Shown piece by piece: positions 21,846-33,299 of a DNA stretch of 64,000 bases. The stretch covers positions 2,422,632-2,486,631 of the forward strand of contig NW_024037047.1 of the NCBI RefSeq assembly GCF_015706575.1, in the 5' to 3' direction. A program made the translations under genes and the position numbers. A model generated the notes under the pieces. It ran no database searches. It saw nothing but the letters and a program-made list of their open reading frames with translations, and had not been told where the DNA came from. Each line of letters opens with the position of its first letter. Positions within the stretch are counted from its first letter, which is position 1. Origin of the DNA: Patiria miniata. Lineage: Eukaryota > Echinodermata > Asteroidea > Valvatida > Asterinidae.

Positions 21846-22329
21846 TAAATTTTTGACTTTATTATTAACAGGTTGGTGTGTCGAAGTTTTTTTTAACGTG
21901 GCATTAAATCAATATAATTTGAATAATAAATCTGTCCAACGTAAAATTGTGAATAATCCTATCAAATTATTGCCTAATTAGCTTAAACTTTGGGCCATTC
22001 TAGTATGATGCGAGCTGCCAAAGCACGCTTGTTGTGTAATCATTTTTAGATCATTTCATATTAATTCCAGCTAATGCTCCATAAAGCTGGGCTAGGCAAG
22101 CCAAGTAAACGCTGGTCCCAGAGTCCACACAGTTCTACTCATCTGATTCAGAATAGCTCAAACGCTCGTAAGGGTAACGAGATGGAAATGAAAAATCCAC
22201 TTTCGTCGTTGCACGATGGAGACGACTGTACTGAAACACTTCTCATGAAAGAACATGAGACAGGCGGCACCAGACTAAAGTACATGTGGCGTAGATAGTA
22301 TGTCACATACATACATTTGTAGAGGTGCA
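21846..22329. other. AT-rich spacer, no gene seen
   Basis: No repeat family or coding domain was recognised. A 74-codon open frame at 22074-22298 has no known features. Confidence 0.4.
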
Positions 22330-22955
22330 CCACAGCTCTCAGACCAGTGTAAGTCACAAGTGACGGTCAGTCAGTGAAAGGTAACCAGTCTAATTGCCAA
22401 GTCAAAGTGAGTAGTGACAGTCAGTGAGATAGGTAGCCAGTCTAATTCACAAGTGTCACTTGTGATTTAGACTGGCTACCTCTCTAACTGTCACTGGCGG
22501 TCAGTTGTCAGTCAGTCAGCCAGTCAGTCGTCACTGGCAGTCAGCTAACTGGCAGTCAGTTGGTGAGATAGGTAGCCAGTCTAATTCACAAGTGACAGTC
22601 AGTGAGATAGGTAGCCAGTGAAATTCACAAGTGACAGTCAGTCAGTGAGATAGATAACCAGTCTAATTCACAAGTGACAGTAAGTGAGATAGATAACCAG
22701 TCTAATTCGCAAGGGTCAGTCAGTCAGATAGGTAACCAGTCTAATTCGCAAGTGTCAGTCAGTCAGATAGGTAACCAGTCTAATTCACAAGTGGCTGTCA
22801 GTGTGATAGGTGACTAGTCTGTTTAACAAGGTAGTCAGTCAATGAGACAGCTAACTTCTCTAATTCACAAGCGACAGTCAGTCATTGAGAGACTTAACAA
22901 GTCTATTCACTAGTGACAGTCAGTCGGTCGGTCGGTCGGTCAGTCAGTCAGGTAG
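22330..22955. repeat. CAGT-rich minisatellite, unit about 43-46 bp
   Basis: Tandem units of the form AGATAGGTAACCAGTCTAAT plus TCACAAGTGACAGTCAGTCA occur at least ten times. An inverted unit near 22455-22500 (AGACTGGCTACCTCTC) makes a hairpin. The array ends in GTCGGTCGGTCGGTCGGTC and GTCAGTCAGTCA simple tracts near 22920-22950. Confidence 0.85.
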
Positions 22956-25030
22956 GCCTACGGAATAAAAAAAAAACTTTTTTTAGCTTCAATTTAGAGG
23001 TTTTGTCGTAAAAGAGCTAATTTTTGTTTTGACTCCTTAAGTTCAGATTGAGTATGAAACGAAAACTCAACAACGTGAATGGGTTTACTTTAAAACCTCG
23101 GGTTTGATCGTCTTGCAAAGTAATTACATTGCAATTTTTTTTTTGGCTCAAGATGACGTTCCACAACCAATGTCTCGACACTAACACAGGGTAAAATATG
23201 TCAACCAAGTCGGCGCTAGCAGCAAGAAAACACGGCCTGAACAGAAAAAGACTGGGAAATGTAATTAACCAGATTTGTGTCAATAAAAAAAAGTGGGATA
23301 TATTAATGGTGGTCCTGGGCGTAAAGTGCGCAAGGGAAGACCGAAGCAGATACCGCGCGCCTAGCGGCAAGGTAAGGGGGAGGAACGGGGCTTTACTCGG
23401 CACTCGTTACACGATGGAAACACGGTGATGTACCTCGCTAGCCGGAGTCCCGCGTGTCAAATTGACATATGGGCTGAGTCGATATTCTGGCAAGCCCAGA
23501 GGTTGCAAGTCGTCATCAAAATCCAAGATCTAGATACACCATCTCTCTCTCTTTTTTTCACAAATCGCAAAATGTGGAAGAAATCCTCATGTAATTTTAG
23601 AATTACAGGTTCTTGCACAATTTAAACAATATCAATTTTAGGTGACTTTTTTTTTCAAACCAAGATTAATTTGGAGGCTTTTTTAGTCCCATTTTTTTTT
23701 TATTTGGGAAAGATTCAATATTTGGGAAGGATTGGGCCGGACGGATCTAAGGGAGGTTTGGTAAAAACCTAAATTGATTCAATCGGGCAAAAGTTATCCT
23801 TAATCAGACCATTTTAAATTGGAATGGGGGGGGGGGGTGCCGACAATATTTGCCGACTCCTCTTTGCTGGATGGTACCCAGGATATTTCCGGTCACTAGG
23901 CATAGGCAAACTCAAGGGGGGGGGGGGGGGCTGGACATCATATGACTAACGAGAGCGCTTTTCAAAACTTGCGATATTTTGGCACTTTTGCATATATAGG
24001 TTCTGCTATTGTTACAACACCTTGTTGACGGACACACGATTTTACCGACAAAAATATTGATGGGGGGGGGGGAAGTGTCACCCCCCCCCATACTCAATTA
24101 GCTATTTGTAACAAACTCTACGCACGCAGCAATAAAATCGCATGACGCCGTGACCTGAAAAAATATATTAACAACTATATATTTATCCACTGTCTTTAGT
24201 TGAAAGTAAAATATTTCGTTTAATAGGCCTACTGAGCCCTTTCAACCCTCATTGTAAAAAATATATGTATACATTAATCGTAAATCCGATGGACAAAAAG
24301 GTAACTTTTGTAATTGATATTAATTTTGAGTTATAAAATATATATTCCCGCTTGATCGCTTCAGTACACCCCTGGTAATTCTACATTGACGACAGTTTAA
24401 AGAACTGAACTCTTCCAGAAATCCGAGTCGTGCAAACGGCATCATGAAATAGCCGTCGGGTGAATCTAATCATGCCACCCAAACTGCCTAATAAGACATT
24501 AAAACGTCTTGCTTGATGCGGACCCTTCCAGTTCCACGAGAAAATTGAGTTCTGTCTACGGGCCAACTTTAAACTTCTTTCCCTTAGAGTATCTTGTCCG
24601 AATCATCGAAGCGGTTAACGCGATGCGACGTTCCCCCGCACTGGCAGGCGAGCTAGATCATCAGGCCCGGCCGGCGTTTCGTAGCTTGCGTCTCGCTGAA
24701 GAAAACAAAAATGAGGAGTTCTCGCTTCGTGTTTTTTTTTTGTTCTCTCCTTGATAAGCCTGCCTTGGTTTACAACGTTGGGGTGAATATGTTAAGCATG
24801 GTGCGTTATATTAAGCTCGTGGCCAAATGTACAAAAACAATTCTCATTTCCTGTCATTTCTCCTTTTTTCCCCCTGAGTTGCTGGGGAAATTTGCTCATA
24901 AAAGCAGCACATTTCAGATCATTTTTCAGCCTTTTGAGAAATGTCAATTTTGGATTGTTGACATTTGGGGGGGGGGGGAAATGATATTTAATAGATTAGA
25001 AGGAGCGCCAATGCAAAGCTAGAAGCCCTC
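22956..25030. other. Repeat-poor spacer with poly(G) tracts
   Basis: 23200-23530 and 24360-24700 are GC-richer patches without recognisable coding, so they are candidate regulatory DNA. Runs of ten or more G lie near 23825, 23917, 24062 and 24967, with a C run near 24080. These are places where assembly errors are likely. Confidence 0.35.
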
Positions 25031-25073
25031 TCGACGTTTCGACAAGACTAGTGTACTGTGGTCGTCTTCAGAA
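25031..25073 (-). ncRNA. Hammerhead-like stem-loop motif, copy 1
   Basis: The minus strand reads CTGAAGACGACC, a loop, then GTCGAAACGTCGAG. This combines a CTGANGA-like box, a stem and a GAAAC box, as in hammerhead motifs carried by Penelope-like retroelements. The stem takes up one core base, so activity is doubtful. Similar motifs lie at 28883, 38305 and 41056. Confidence 0.35.
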
Positions 25074-25382
25074 AACGACTTAGACCCCATTTGCTAAGAA
25101 TCGAAGATAGTCACCAAGCCTCGTAATGAGACTAATATACCATTTGTTGGTGTGTGGAAGATCAGACTGACACCCTGTCGTTGTAACCTCGGTTCCAATT
25201 TCAACCTTATAATTATTACCAACGCCAGTTTGAAACTTATATACCAACATTACTAGTCTCCGTTCTAGTCGTTATCAACGTGTACACTTTGGAAAATGAT
25301 TTAGACCCAACAACGATAGTTGGTCAAACCCTTGCATACTTTCTGGTTCCAGAAGGTTTGCCTGGTTCCACCTTTGTTGGAC

Positions 25383-25984
25383 CAGTGTTGTAGTCGGGTA
25401 CTTTTTTCGAGTACCGAGCATTGCAGAGTACTTAGGTTGCCGAGTACTTGTACTTCCGAGTACAAGTTCAGGTCTCCGAGTGCGAGTACTTGTACTTCCG
25501 AGTACGAGTACGAGTACGAGTACTTCTGAGTACGACTTCTATTTCCGAATACCGCCATACGGCAAATGGTTCATTGTGCGTAATTGGCCCAGGCCCAGTC
25601 AGACCGATAAACAGACCCACTCACGGCTAGCTGTTAAATGTGTTTGTCCGGACGTGAACAAAGGAAAATCAGGGAAACTTCGACTTCTCCGCAAGACAAT
25701 CAACCATTTCAATCTGAAAGTATCGATAAAATAAGGCCGTGGTAAGTCACGTTATATGTTTGCTTGTTTGTTTCGAGTACTGCTATTCGAGTGCGAGTAT
25801 TCTGATGATCGAGTACAATTTCGACATGTCGAGTACGAGTACTTTGCTGCCCGAGTACGAATACCGTCATTTCGAGTACGAGTATACTGTGACATTCGAG
25901 GACGAGTACGAGTATACTCTAAACAAAAAAAAATGCTCGAGTAGTACTCCAGTGTGAGTACCGAGTACGAGTACTACAACACTG
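25383..25984. mobile_element. hAT-like element carrying a GAGTAC minisatellite
   Basis: CAGTGTTGTAGT at 25383-25394 is inverted as ACTACAACACTG at 25973-25984. The 8-mers outside agree at six of eight positions. The interior is dominated by CGAGTACGAGTACT-type repeats on both sides of a non-repetitive core at about 25545-25780. Open frames with YEYEYE or RVRVRV runs are repeat translations. Confidence 0.6.
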
Positions 25985-26310
25985 TTTTGCACCTATTTCA
26001 CTGACTGGCTGACTGACTCCCCGCCTCTCACGCATCTGCTCACTGACTGTCTCTTGTCAGTTGAGCAGTGCTATCGTATAGGATAACCCCGTAACGCCAA
26101 TGAATGGGCTAAATCCGCCATTCACCACGCTAGCAGCAGGAAACAGACTTCCAGTGGATTCTGAATCGATTGAATAGAACTCTTCGCGCTTTGGAACCAG
26201 TTCTACCAGACCAACCTTGCTGTCTCTAATAGACATAATTTCCAGTGCCTTGAGTACCTAATTGTTGGTAGATACGTGCGCTATATAAGACTTCGGTATT
26301 ATTAATTATA
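25985..26310 (+). repeat. Interspersed repeat S copy 2, with SINE-like tail
   Basis: Begins with TTTGCACCTATTTCACTGAC and CTGACT motifs, then GTGCTATCGTATAGGATAAC. It ends GCGCTATATAAGACTTCGGT followed by ATTATTAATTAT. It seems to have been the target of the hAT-like insertion at 25383-25984. Confidence 0.55.
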
Positions 26311-26760
26311 CCTTTAGTTGAACCCATCCGATTTATGCAAACAGTGTTATGTTGTGTTTTGCATCCAGTTCGCGCACCGTGCTCGTCCAGTATCTATTAC
26401 TTTCACCGCGTATATATTTATGTCCCTGCGAGGCACAGAAGACCGCTACAGTCTCGCCCGGCCTGCGCTGCTAGCTGCTGCTCGCTAGCTCGCCACAATA
26501 ATAATTGCCAAAGCACCGCACGGGAAATCACAGTGTTGACTCAACTCTAATGCGACCACCATCTCCTCTCGCCGAAATTGGAACTCTCGTCTCAGGGATG
26601 TTTTTGTAATGAAGATGAAACGGGCTGCCGCCCGAGTATAATCATTACGAAGTCGAAGTTTAATAGGATGTCACTGTCTTTGGAGACAGGAAAGATGGTA
26701 AAATGGGAACATTTTGGCGGGAAGGATGTGCAACCAATAATGATGAGGGATATTGGATAA
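26311..26760. other. Spacer, no gene seen
   Basis: 26380-26560 is GC-richer. No domain or repeat was recognised. Confidence 0.35.
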
Positions 26761-27145
26761 TGTCAAGGCACATAGGATCGTTTGTTTTTCATGCATATTG
26801 TTCGTTTCCAATAATGACACCACGCAAAATTCAAAGAAGAATGTTCATCGCTTAACCTGTTGAAGTTTCAGCTCAGTGGATGTGACACTTTTCGAGAAAA
26901 CTGTAGAAAAACATGCACAACCTTTTGATCATGAAGCACGATTTTGTCGATAGCAGTCGATTTCCCAAAATTAGTAAATTGACTGATCGTAGGAAATCAC
27001 ACACACTTCTTGATGTCTTCGAAATGACAGCAAGCCAGACGGAATAATTTCAAGCGGTGCATGTTTAGTACCAGTACGATAATCATTCAGTATGTTACTT
27101 TGGGATATATGCAGATAAACATAATTATTATGCCTTTAATGCCGG
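26761..27145 (+). repeat. Interspersed repeat U copy 1
   Basis: TTGTTCGTTTCCAATAATGA, CTGTTGAAGTTTCAGCTCAG and AATGACAGCAAGCCAGACGG blocks recur in order at 52044-52300. Parts recur at 62400-62620 and, inverted, at 43105-43215. TTATGCCTTTAA at 27130 is the inverse of TTAAAGGCATAA at 52051, so U probably has inverted ends. Confidence 0.65.
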
Positions 27146-27480
27146 GTTTTTTTTTATGAACTGTGCCTCACAGAATGACAATAATGCCAGACACGTCGTG
27201 GAATTCTGTCTGGAGAGTTGAAGAAAACAAAAGATAAAAAGAAAACTTGTTTAATCTTCAGTATCTAACGATCTAGGACTAAAGATGGTTTGAGATGTTT
27301 AGTGAGCGAAACAAAAAAAAGAGTTTATGCCGTACATTTTTTTTTATTTGAAAGTATTAATATTTAATGTCATATCCTAGTAATGTTTTCCAGTATATCG
27401 ATTTGACGTAAAATCCATGGATGAACCTTGTAAATATTCATATCGTCTACCAACATCACGATTTTTACTCCCCTTTTTTT
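27146..27480. other. AT-rich spacer, no gene seen
   Basis: No repeat or domain was recognised. Confidence 0.4.
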
Positions 27481-27639
27481 CAACAGATAAACTTCGCAGA
27501 GAGGAAAGAGGTGGAAGATGTATACTTTAAGATGTATCGTCATTGGCTACTCACAACAAGCGATGGCAAAGTTTATCAATGGAAGATGCAAATGCGATGA
27601 TTGTTTAATCAGCCAATGATGACGCGCGCGCGGACGCGC

Positions 27640-27834
27640 TGTGGGTCAGCCTAGCCACTCACGGCTGTCCGTCACTGTCTCGTCTGCAAGGAGATTCCAT
27701 TATCTAATTAAGGAGGACATGGTGCTAATGGAGTGTCTGTACTTCTACACGCCACATCAGGCGGACAGTCCGCCCCACCACTTCAAGACAAGAAGACCAT
27801 TCTCAGCTCACCCTTTTACGACACTAAAAAGGTA
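27640..27834 (+). other. Possible exon of an unknown gene
   Basis: An open, GC-richer block ends in AAAAAG|GTAAGT, a consensus splice donor. The frame with ATG at 27719 reads MVLMECLYFYTPHQADSPPH and onward to the donor. The alternative frame reads PPLQDKKTILSSPFYDTKK. Neither is recognised. It may be a first exon, a regulatory island, or chance. No matching downstream exon was found. Confidence 0.25.
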
Positions 27835-28472
27835 AGTGGGTCTTTTAAACATTATCCCGTTTGCTTCTCGCTCGTTAAGTTAATTTCATTGTGTCCAGTT
27901 ATGGGTCAGGCGTGAACTTGCCAACTTGCCGGGGAAATTGAGTAGGCTGATAAATCGGCCATTATGAATGAAGATACATCTTTGCACTGTACTAAACGAT
28001 GTTAGGTAACGGCGCGCACGTAATGTGGAACTGTTCTTTTGGAAAAGAAATTAGCTTGGTCGAGCGTATTACGTACTTACGATATCTTATTGTGCGATTG
28101 TTGGTAATTTGTTAAGGAAGTCACTCCAACGAATCGGTTTTACAGGATTCCTTACTTGTTATAATTTGGTTATCATTGGAACCTTAAACGCAACGTTGGG
28201 CTTGCAGTTGGTGACAAGAAAAGGCGAGAGCTGGACACATTTTTGGGAAAGAATGTTGTAACCTGACGCCACTTATTTCTTCATATGATCTCAATGAAGG
28301 TCAGTCATTGCAAAAAAAATGATGATAAGACATGAGTATGGGACTGAGAAACATTTCCAATTCTTTTAGAAAATACTTGGAGAAAAAAAAGGCGTCAGGT
28401 TGCAACATTCTTTTCAAATTCTGTACATGTACCATCTACATTTCTTGTCTTCGCCCATACGATCAAATGGTA
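27835..28472. other. Spacer, no gene seen
   Basis: No repeat or domain was recognised. A phrase about TAACCTGACGCCAC/GGCGTCAGGTTGCAACATTC near 28255-28410 forms a weak inverted pair. Confidence 0.35.
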
Positions 28473-28602
28473 CACTGCAAAAACTGCAGTGTTAAATTTA
28501 CATCATTGGTATCTATATAGGACCATCTGGTGTTAAATTTTACTGGTGTTGTCCTATATAGATACCGACTGGTGTTAAATTAACACTACAGTTTTTGCAG
28601 TG
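28473..28602. mobile_element. Family Y palindromic MITE copy 1
   Basis: CACTGCAAAAACTGCAGTGT at one end and its inverse at the other form a near-complete 130-bp foldback, flanked by TA on both sides. Inside, GGTATCTATATAGGACCATC is inverted as GTCCTATATAGATACC. TA flanks and CACTGCAAAAA ends are typical of Tc1/mariner MITEs. Copies at 31473, 34438 and 41143 are over 90% alike by eye. Confidence 0.9.
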
Positions 28603-28882
28603 TATTGTGAGTGGCAAGACAGTCTACAATATTTCAAAGTGGTTTGTGAAGTAATGCCAAACCTGTACATTGTGTTCAGTGGTAGTTCTGCATTTTGTAC
28701 GAACTTCTTTCTTATTTCTAAGTTTTAGCTTTGATTCTTGTGGTTTTGTTTTAATGCAAGCCTTGCATTAAGTAAGATTTGAGGCTTTGCATGGTGGAGA
28801 TACTAAATAATGAAAGGTTTGCGGAAACACCATGTGCGAATAATTTCTCAACTAAGAGAATGGTTCTGAAAAGAACCAGAGG
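28603..28882. other. Spacer, no gene seen
   Basis: AT-rich, with an inverted pair GATTCTTGTGG / AAGCCTTGCAT that is too weak to call. Confidence 0.35.
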
Positions 28883-28926
28883 TATAAACTCGACGTTCCG
28901 GTCAGTATGCTCTGACCGTCTTCAGG
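28883..28926 (-). ncRNA. Hammerhead-like stem-loop motif, copy 2
   Basis: The minus strand reads CTGAAGACGGTCAG, a loop, CTGACCGGAACGTCGAG. The central stem GGTCAG/CTGACC is perfect. The GAAA box is GGAAC here. Confidence 0.4.
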
Positions 28927-29023
28927 AGAGCCTTGCATTGATGAACTCAAAATTGTAAGGACTGAACATGACTAATACTTCTTTTTGGTAAACAAACCAT
29001 TTTACACCCGGAAATACCAGGGA

Positions 29024-29360
29024 GGGGACTGCCATGGCCCTCGTGGTTTGGGGCACTAAACTCGGGGTCTGCGGGTATTTCTGCAGGTTGTGGGTTCGAG
29101 TCCAGCCTGCGGCTATGATGCATGTGCCCTTGGGCAAGGCACTTTGTTACTTATTGCTTCTCCCCACCTAGTAGTAAATTGGGTACCTGTGAGGGCAGAG
29201 ATGGTGGTTGTGGTTGATTTTAGCTGCCTTGCTCCGCTGTATACTCCCCAGGGAGCTGAGATTGTCTTTGGAATGTTTCATTGGCCCAATGATCAGGGTA
29301 ATACCAATGTATAAAGCGCTTTGATCTTAGTTAAAAGCGTTATATAAGTACCGTTATTAC
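29024..29360 (+). mobile_element. tRNA-derived SINE, family A copy 2 (most complete)
   Basis: A-box-like TGGCCCTCGTGGTTTGGGG lies near 29034, and the B box GGTTCGAGTCC at 29093-29103. Then come TGTGCCCTTGGGCAAGGCAC, CTCCCCACCTAG, and the tail AAAGCGCTTTGATCTTAG ... AGCGTTATATAAGTACC with TTATTA. The tail is of the kind found at the 3' ends of many marine SINEs. Confidence 0.85.
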
Positions 29361-29798
29361 CCAAGTTATCGCCAACATATCCAACTGTCAACGAAGACAT
29401 ATTCGGCAAACTTCCTGCCCCTAGACTGTCACGTGACAGTGACTTGTAGTTAATACCTGACCGAAGTTTGGTCAGAGTAGCCAGGTTTGATGGGGTTTGG
29501 GAACCAGACTATTTCCAATGGCGTTCTTCTCGCTAAAGCATTGTTCACAGTAAGCGTAACATCCTCATATCACCCCACCCACCCCCCCCCCCCCCCCCCG
29601 TTTTGGTATTGCTTATTAAATTTTGGACTGGTTTGAACGTTTTTTATCAATATCCAATCGATGCCTATCGATAACCAATGTGAAAGTGATAGATATTTCC
29701 TTCTGTATAAATGCTGTACTGGACTTGCGTTATATTAGGCAATTTTGTTGTGAAGGAGTTGATGCCCGTGTTGTATTTCCTGGGACTATTCTCTGTTA
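29361..29798. other. Spacer, no gene seen
   Basis: Contains a C run of about 14 near 29586 and a GGGAACCAGACTATTTCC fragment near 29500 like the ends of family X and the 12102 element. Confidence 0.35.
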
Positions 29799-30175
29799 GG
29801 CCAAAAAAAAAAAATAAGTCGGTCTCTGGTCAGCGCGCGCGTCGATTTTAATCATGCGCGTCGATCTTTTTTTTCCAAAATGTTCCGCGGTAGCTCCAAC
29901 AGCGCCCTCTATTACCGCACCTCCTCAATTTTTTTTACCAAAGAGCACCAAGGAATGGGAAATTGCACCAAGGCAAATGATCGAAAGCACCAAGGCAAAT
30001 TATGGAGGACACCAATGTACATGAGGACACCAAAAAAGCAAAATCGTACCCCACCTTGTCTGCACAATCCAAGCTTGAAAAAAAAAAAAAAAGCCAAAAA
30101 AAAAAAAAAAAACGCGTGGCCGCGTCAATTCCGGAACTTTGGTCTGACCAGAGACCGAATATTTTTTTTTTGGGC
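29799..30175. mobile_element. Family T element copy 2
   Basis: GGCC, an A-tract, GTCGGTCTCTGGTCAG at the left and CTGACCAGAGACCGA at the right. The interior is almost identical to 3577-3946, including AACAGCGCCCTCTATT, so the two copies are recent relatives. The right end reads GGGC in place of GGCC. Confidence 0.85.
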
Positions 30176-30799
30176 TTTACCACGTGGAAGTGTAACAGCG
30201 CCCTCTCTCTGCAGATTGCATATTGGTCGGGTTGTAATTTTTCCGATCTTGTTGCATCAGTAGAAACATAAAGGCAGGACATTATTCGTATACTTTGAAA
30301 CAGAGATTTATACGTGAATACCTCAACTCCGATCTGAATACATTACAAACTGCCAATACCTCTTTCCTCTTATTGAAAATGTACTCGCCTATTTTAGAAG
30401 ACAAAACTGATAACGGTTTTCGAACACTTGTCGGAAGAGGGCGCCCTAACCTTTGACCATTAGTTTGAGAATTGCTCGCACTGCAATCTTTGTATTTACG
30501 AGTATTTATTTTATTCATATATTTTTTTTATTGGTGACTGCGGAGCAAGACATGAGCAGTGGATATAATGATGTATTCGTGTAGTATACCCTTTTTGTGT
30601 ACTGCCCTTTGTTTTATAAGAAAAGAGATCTTAAATACAAATTGTCCTAAGATTTAAAAAAGAAAAGTCCTCATGTAGCGCAGAAATTCGAGAAAATAAA
30701 AATTAAAAAAAAACAGCCACAACAGAAAAAAAACACCTTCTGACGGCAACTAATGAATATCGAAATAACAAAAGCAAGATCTGAAACAACCAAAGCAAA
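30176..30799. other. AT-rich spacer, no gene seen
   Basis: Two GCGCCCTCT-type cores occur at about 30191 and 30434. No other feature was recognised. Confidence 0.4.
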
Positions 30800-31336
30800 T
30801 TAAAGGGATTATACAACATTTGCAAACATCGAAATATAAAACTTCCAAGTTTTTACGAAATACCTTACTAGGATGTTGGTAAATGATAGTCTCAAGCATT
30901 TTGTAAAATTATGGCACCTGGTGTGAAGTCATTTTCAGGAAATGGGATTTTTGTATACATTTCCAACGGTGGTCGGCCGACCAGCGTTGGAAAAACCTAA
31001 CTATTTTTCAACTACTGCTCCAAATTAACCTTTTTTTTTTCAGTCCAAATTTTGTTTGCTATTGGTTACATGTTTCATAAACGGGTGCAGGCCAGCTAGA
31101 CTGGTTCCCGTGCCTTACAATTTTCCATCATATATATGAGTTGATCCATTTTATCTTTTGTGGAGTCAGGGAACCAGACTACTTAAACGTTTTTGTTTAC
31201 CTTGGTTTTTCCAACCTTTTCGAACACAAAACTTCAAAAATGTCAGTGTAACTATATTTGATCTATATATACTAACCCCTCAAATAGTTCATTTCTGAAA
31301 ATTACATCAAAAACCAATGATGTACATTCCCTTTAA
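30800..31336 (+). mobile_element. Family X element copy 3 (subfamily X1)
   Basis: TTAA at 30800-30803 and 31333-31336. Starts AGGGATTATACAACATTTGC and ends TGTACATTCCCT. The palindromic core lies at 30961-30992 (one mismatched pair). The interior follows copy 1 at 14615 closely. Confidence 0.9.
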
Positions 31337-31472
31337 AGGCTGGACATCGGTAACGTAACAAAAAAACTACGAGAACTGCTACCAGTGCTCACCCTTTCAC
31401 AGTATCAGTACCTACGTCTCGCACTGTATCCCACTCATCCTTCATTGTCCGCACATCCAAATTGTGGAATTA

Positions 31473-31601
31473 CACTGCAAAAACTGCAGTGTTAAATTTA
31501 CACCATTGGTATCTATATAGGCCCATCTGGTGTTAAATTTTACTGGTGTTGTCCTATATAGATACCGAATGGTGTTAAATTAACACTACATTTTTGCAGT
31601 G
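31473..31601. mobile_element. Family Y palindromic MITE copy 2
   Basis: Flanked by TA. Same 130-bp foldback as at 28473 with a few differences. Confidence 0.9.
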
Positions 31602-31797
31602 TATCTTCCACAGTCGTGCTTCCCACCATCCTACTACCCACTGGCTTCCAAGAGCTTCATCAACAAACTCCATCTCTCATCACTGTCTTAGTCCTATTTC
31701 CTATGTCAAGGGAGTATAAATGCTTCCTGTCTTTCCTTGGCATTATCTACTAAGACAAAAATAGTATCAACAACTAGCATCAGCAGTATAGCGGTAT

Positions 31798-32290
31798 TTA
31801 AAGGGCCCGTGCAATGTAATTTTTAAATGCAATCCTCGACAATGCACCTTTGTGTCCCATTTAAACTTATTTTTTTCAATGTTCGTTTTGCCATCTTCAG
31901 GGGTGTGTTGGTGCCTTTGGTTTTTATGCTGTATTCAAATTTCCATATTCATGAGCAATAGTGTAACATCATTTCAGGCAGAAACCTCAATGTTATTTCG
32001 GCACTAAAAGTTGTCCGAATGTTGGATATTTTGCTGCCGTGATTTTTGTGTTTCGTTGGTGATTCGTTGTTGTGTCGGTAAGCCAGTGAGCAAACTTTTC
32101 TCGCAAATGTTTTCAACTGGTAACCATTTTGGGGTTCAAACTATTAATGAATTGTTTAAGTTTGAAGAAGTGCACTTTTAATTAAAATTAAATAAAAAAG
32201 GATGTCAAATAGTTTCAAGAGGAGTAGAAAAATGCACAAAATGTGTTCCTGGGAAAAAGTCATCCCACCATGATTCCACGGACCCTTTAA
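31798..32290. mobile_element. Family R element copy 1 (TTAA-flanked)
   Basis: TTAA|AGGGCCCGTGCAATG at the left and CCACGGACCCT|TTAA at the right form short inverted ends. The pre-terminal block AAATGTGTTCCTGGGAAAAA recurs before a second CGGACCCT|TTAA end at 33292. Confidence 0.65.
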
Positions 32291-33292
32291 AGGTAATTGA
32301 CACAATTAGCAAACATTCAAGAATCGAACTGACAAAATATGATATGTCTCTACTTGATTATAAGTTAGTAATTTGCCCAGACATCCTGTGAAATCATTGC
32401 ACCTATTGTGCTGTAACTGGTTTTAGTAATTTACCATCATTTCCTTGAGATGTTTAGGAGCAAACCACCGCGAGACAAAAACAACGACTTTGTTTTGAAA
32501 GTGCCCCGAATTGACCGAATTTAGTTGACTTTGCAATTGGTTCATTATATCCGTGAATGATTATTGTGTTTCCCGAGTGACAAAGTGGGGATCATACCAC
32601 ATTTCAAGTCAAAATATTTTTAGAAGGGATGACTTTCAACGGAAAGCATTATTTGCGTCCAGAAATATGAAGATGCATTTTCACACTTTTCTGCACTTTT
32701 ATCTGCTGAGCTGACATTTTGTCAGATTATTGTTTCAATAACAAGTAAGTCTATACATAAAATTTCGGTACAATTATTTTTCAGTACGCTCTAAAAACTG
32801 CGTTTAGCAGTTAAACAGTAAATTTATTAAAAACATTATTTATAAATCAGTTTGTTAACATGTGTAGAAGCTAAACATTATGTCTTCAATTCCTAAACAG
32901 CAATGTTCAATTGCTAAATACTATCCATCCTCACTCTAAACATGTTTAGTATTTTTAAATACTAAACATACTGAAAGCAAGAAAGTGATTAGAAAAGTGT
33001 TTAATTGCTAAACACAGTTTTTTGCAGTGTAACCAAACAATTTGGGTTCCCAATTTGAACATAAAACCCCGACAACTGAAGAGTGTGTTTCGAAAGTGAC
33101 ATCACAACAACAGCGCCCTCGGTTGTCTGAAGAAAAAGCTTGGATATTTCAAAAGTAAAAAAAAATGTGGACTTTGCAACAACAAAAATTAACAAAAAAA
33201 GGAATGTCTCATTGTTTTCCATCATTTTAGACGAATGGAAATTTGCACTAAATATGTTCCTGTGCATAAACTGCATGTCGCGGACCCTTTAA
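32291..33292. mobile_element. Family R-like block copy 2, containing a nested family W element
   Basis: The right end ATGTTCCTGTGCATAAACTG ... GCGGACCCT|TTAA (33289-33292) matches the right end of copy 1. The left edge is unclear; TTAA|AGGTAATTGACACAATTAGC at 32287 is one candidate. The 91-codon minus-strand open frame at 33001-33276 has no known domain. Confidence 0.45.
32785..33031. mobile_element. Family W MITE copy 1 (TTTAGC foldback)
   Basis: CTAAAAACTGCGTTTAGCAG at the left is inverted at the right as TGCTAAACACAGTTTTTTGC followed by AGTGTA. Internal CTAAACATGTTTAG and TATTTTTAAATA palindromes are present. A partial copy lies at 35120-35308. Confidence 0.7.
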
Positions 33293-33299
33293 AATAGCA

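Noticed and set aside
22330..22955. CRISPR-like array
   Set aside because: Units and spacers are both repetitive and variable, with simple CAGT tracts; the genome is eukaryotic.
25301..25957. YSYSYS / EYEYEY low-complexity frames
   Set aside because: Direct translation of GAGTAC microsatellite-like repeats.
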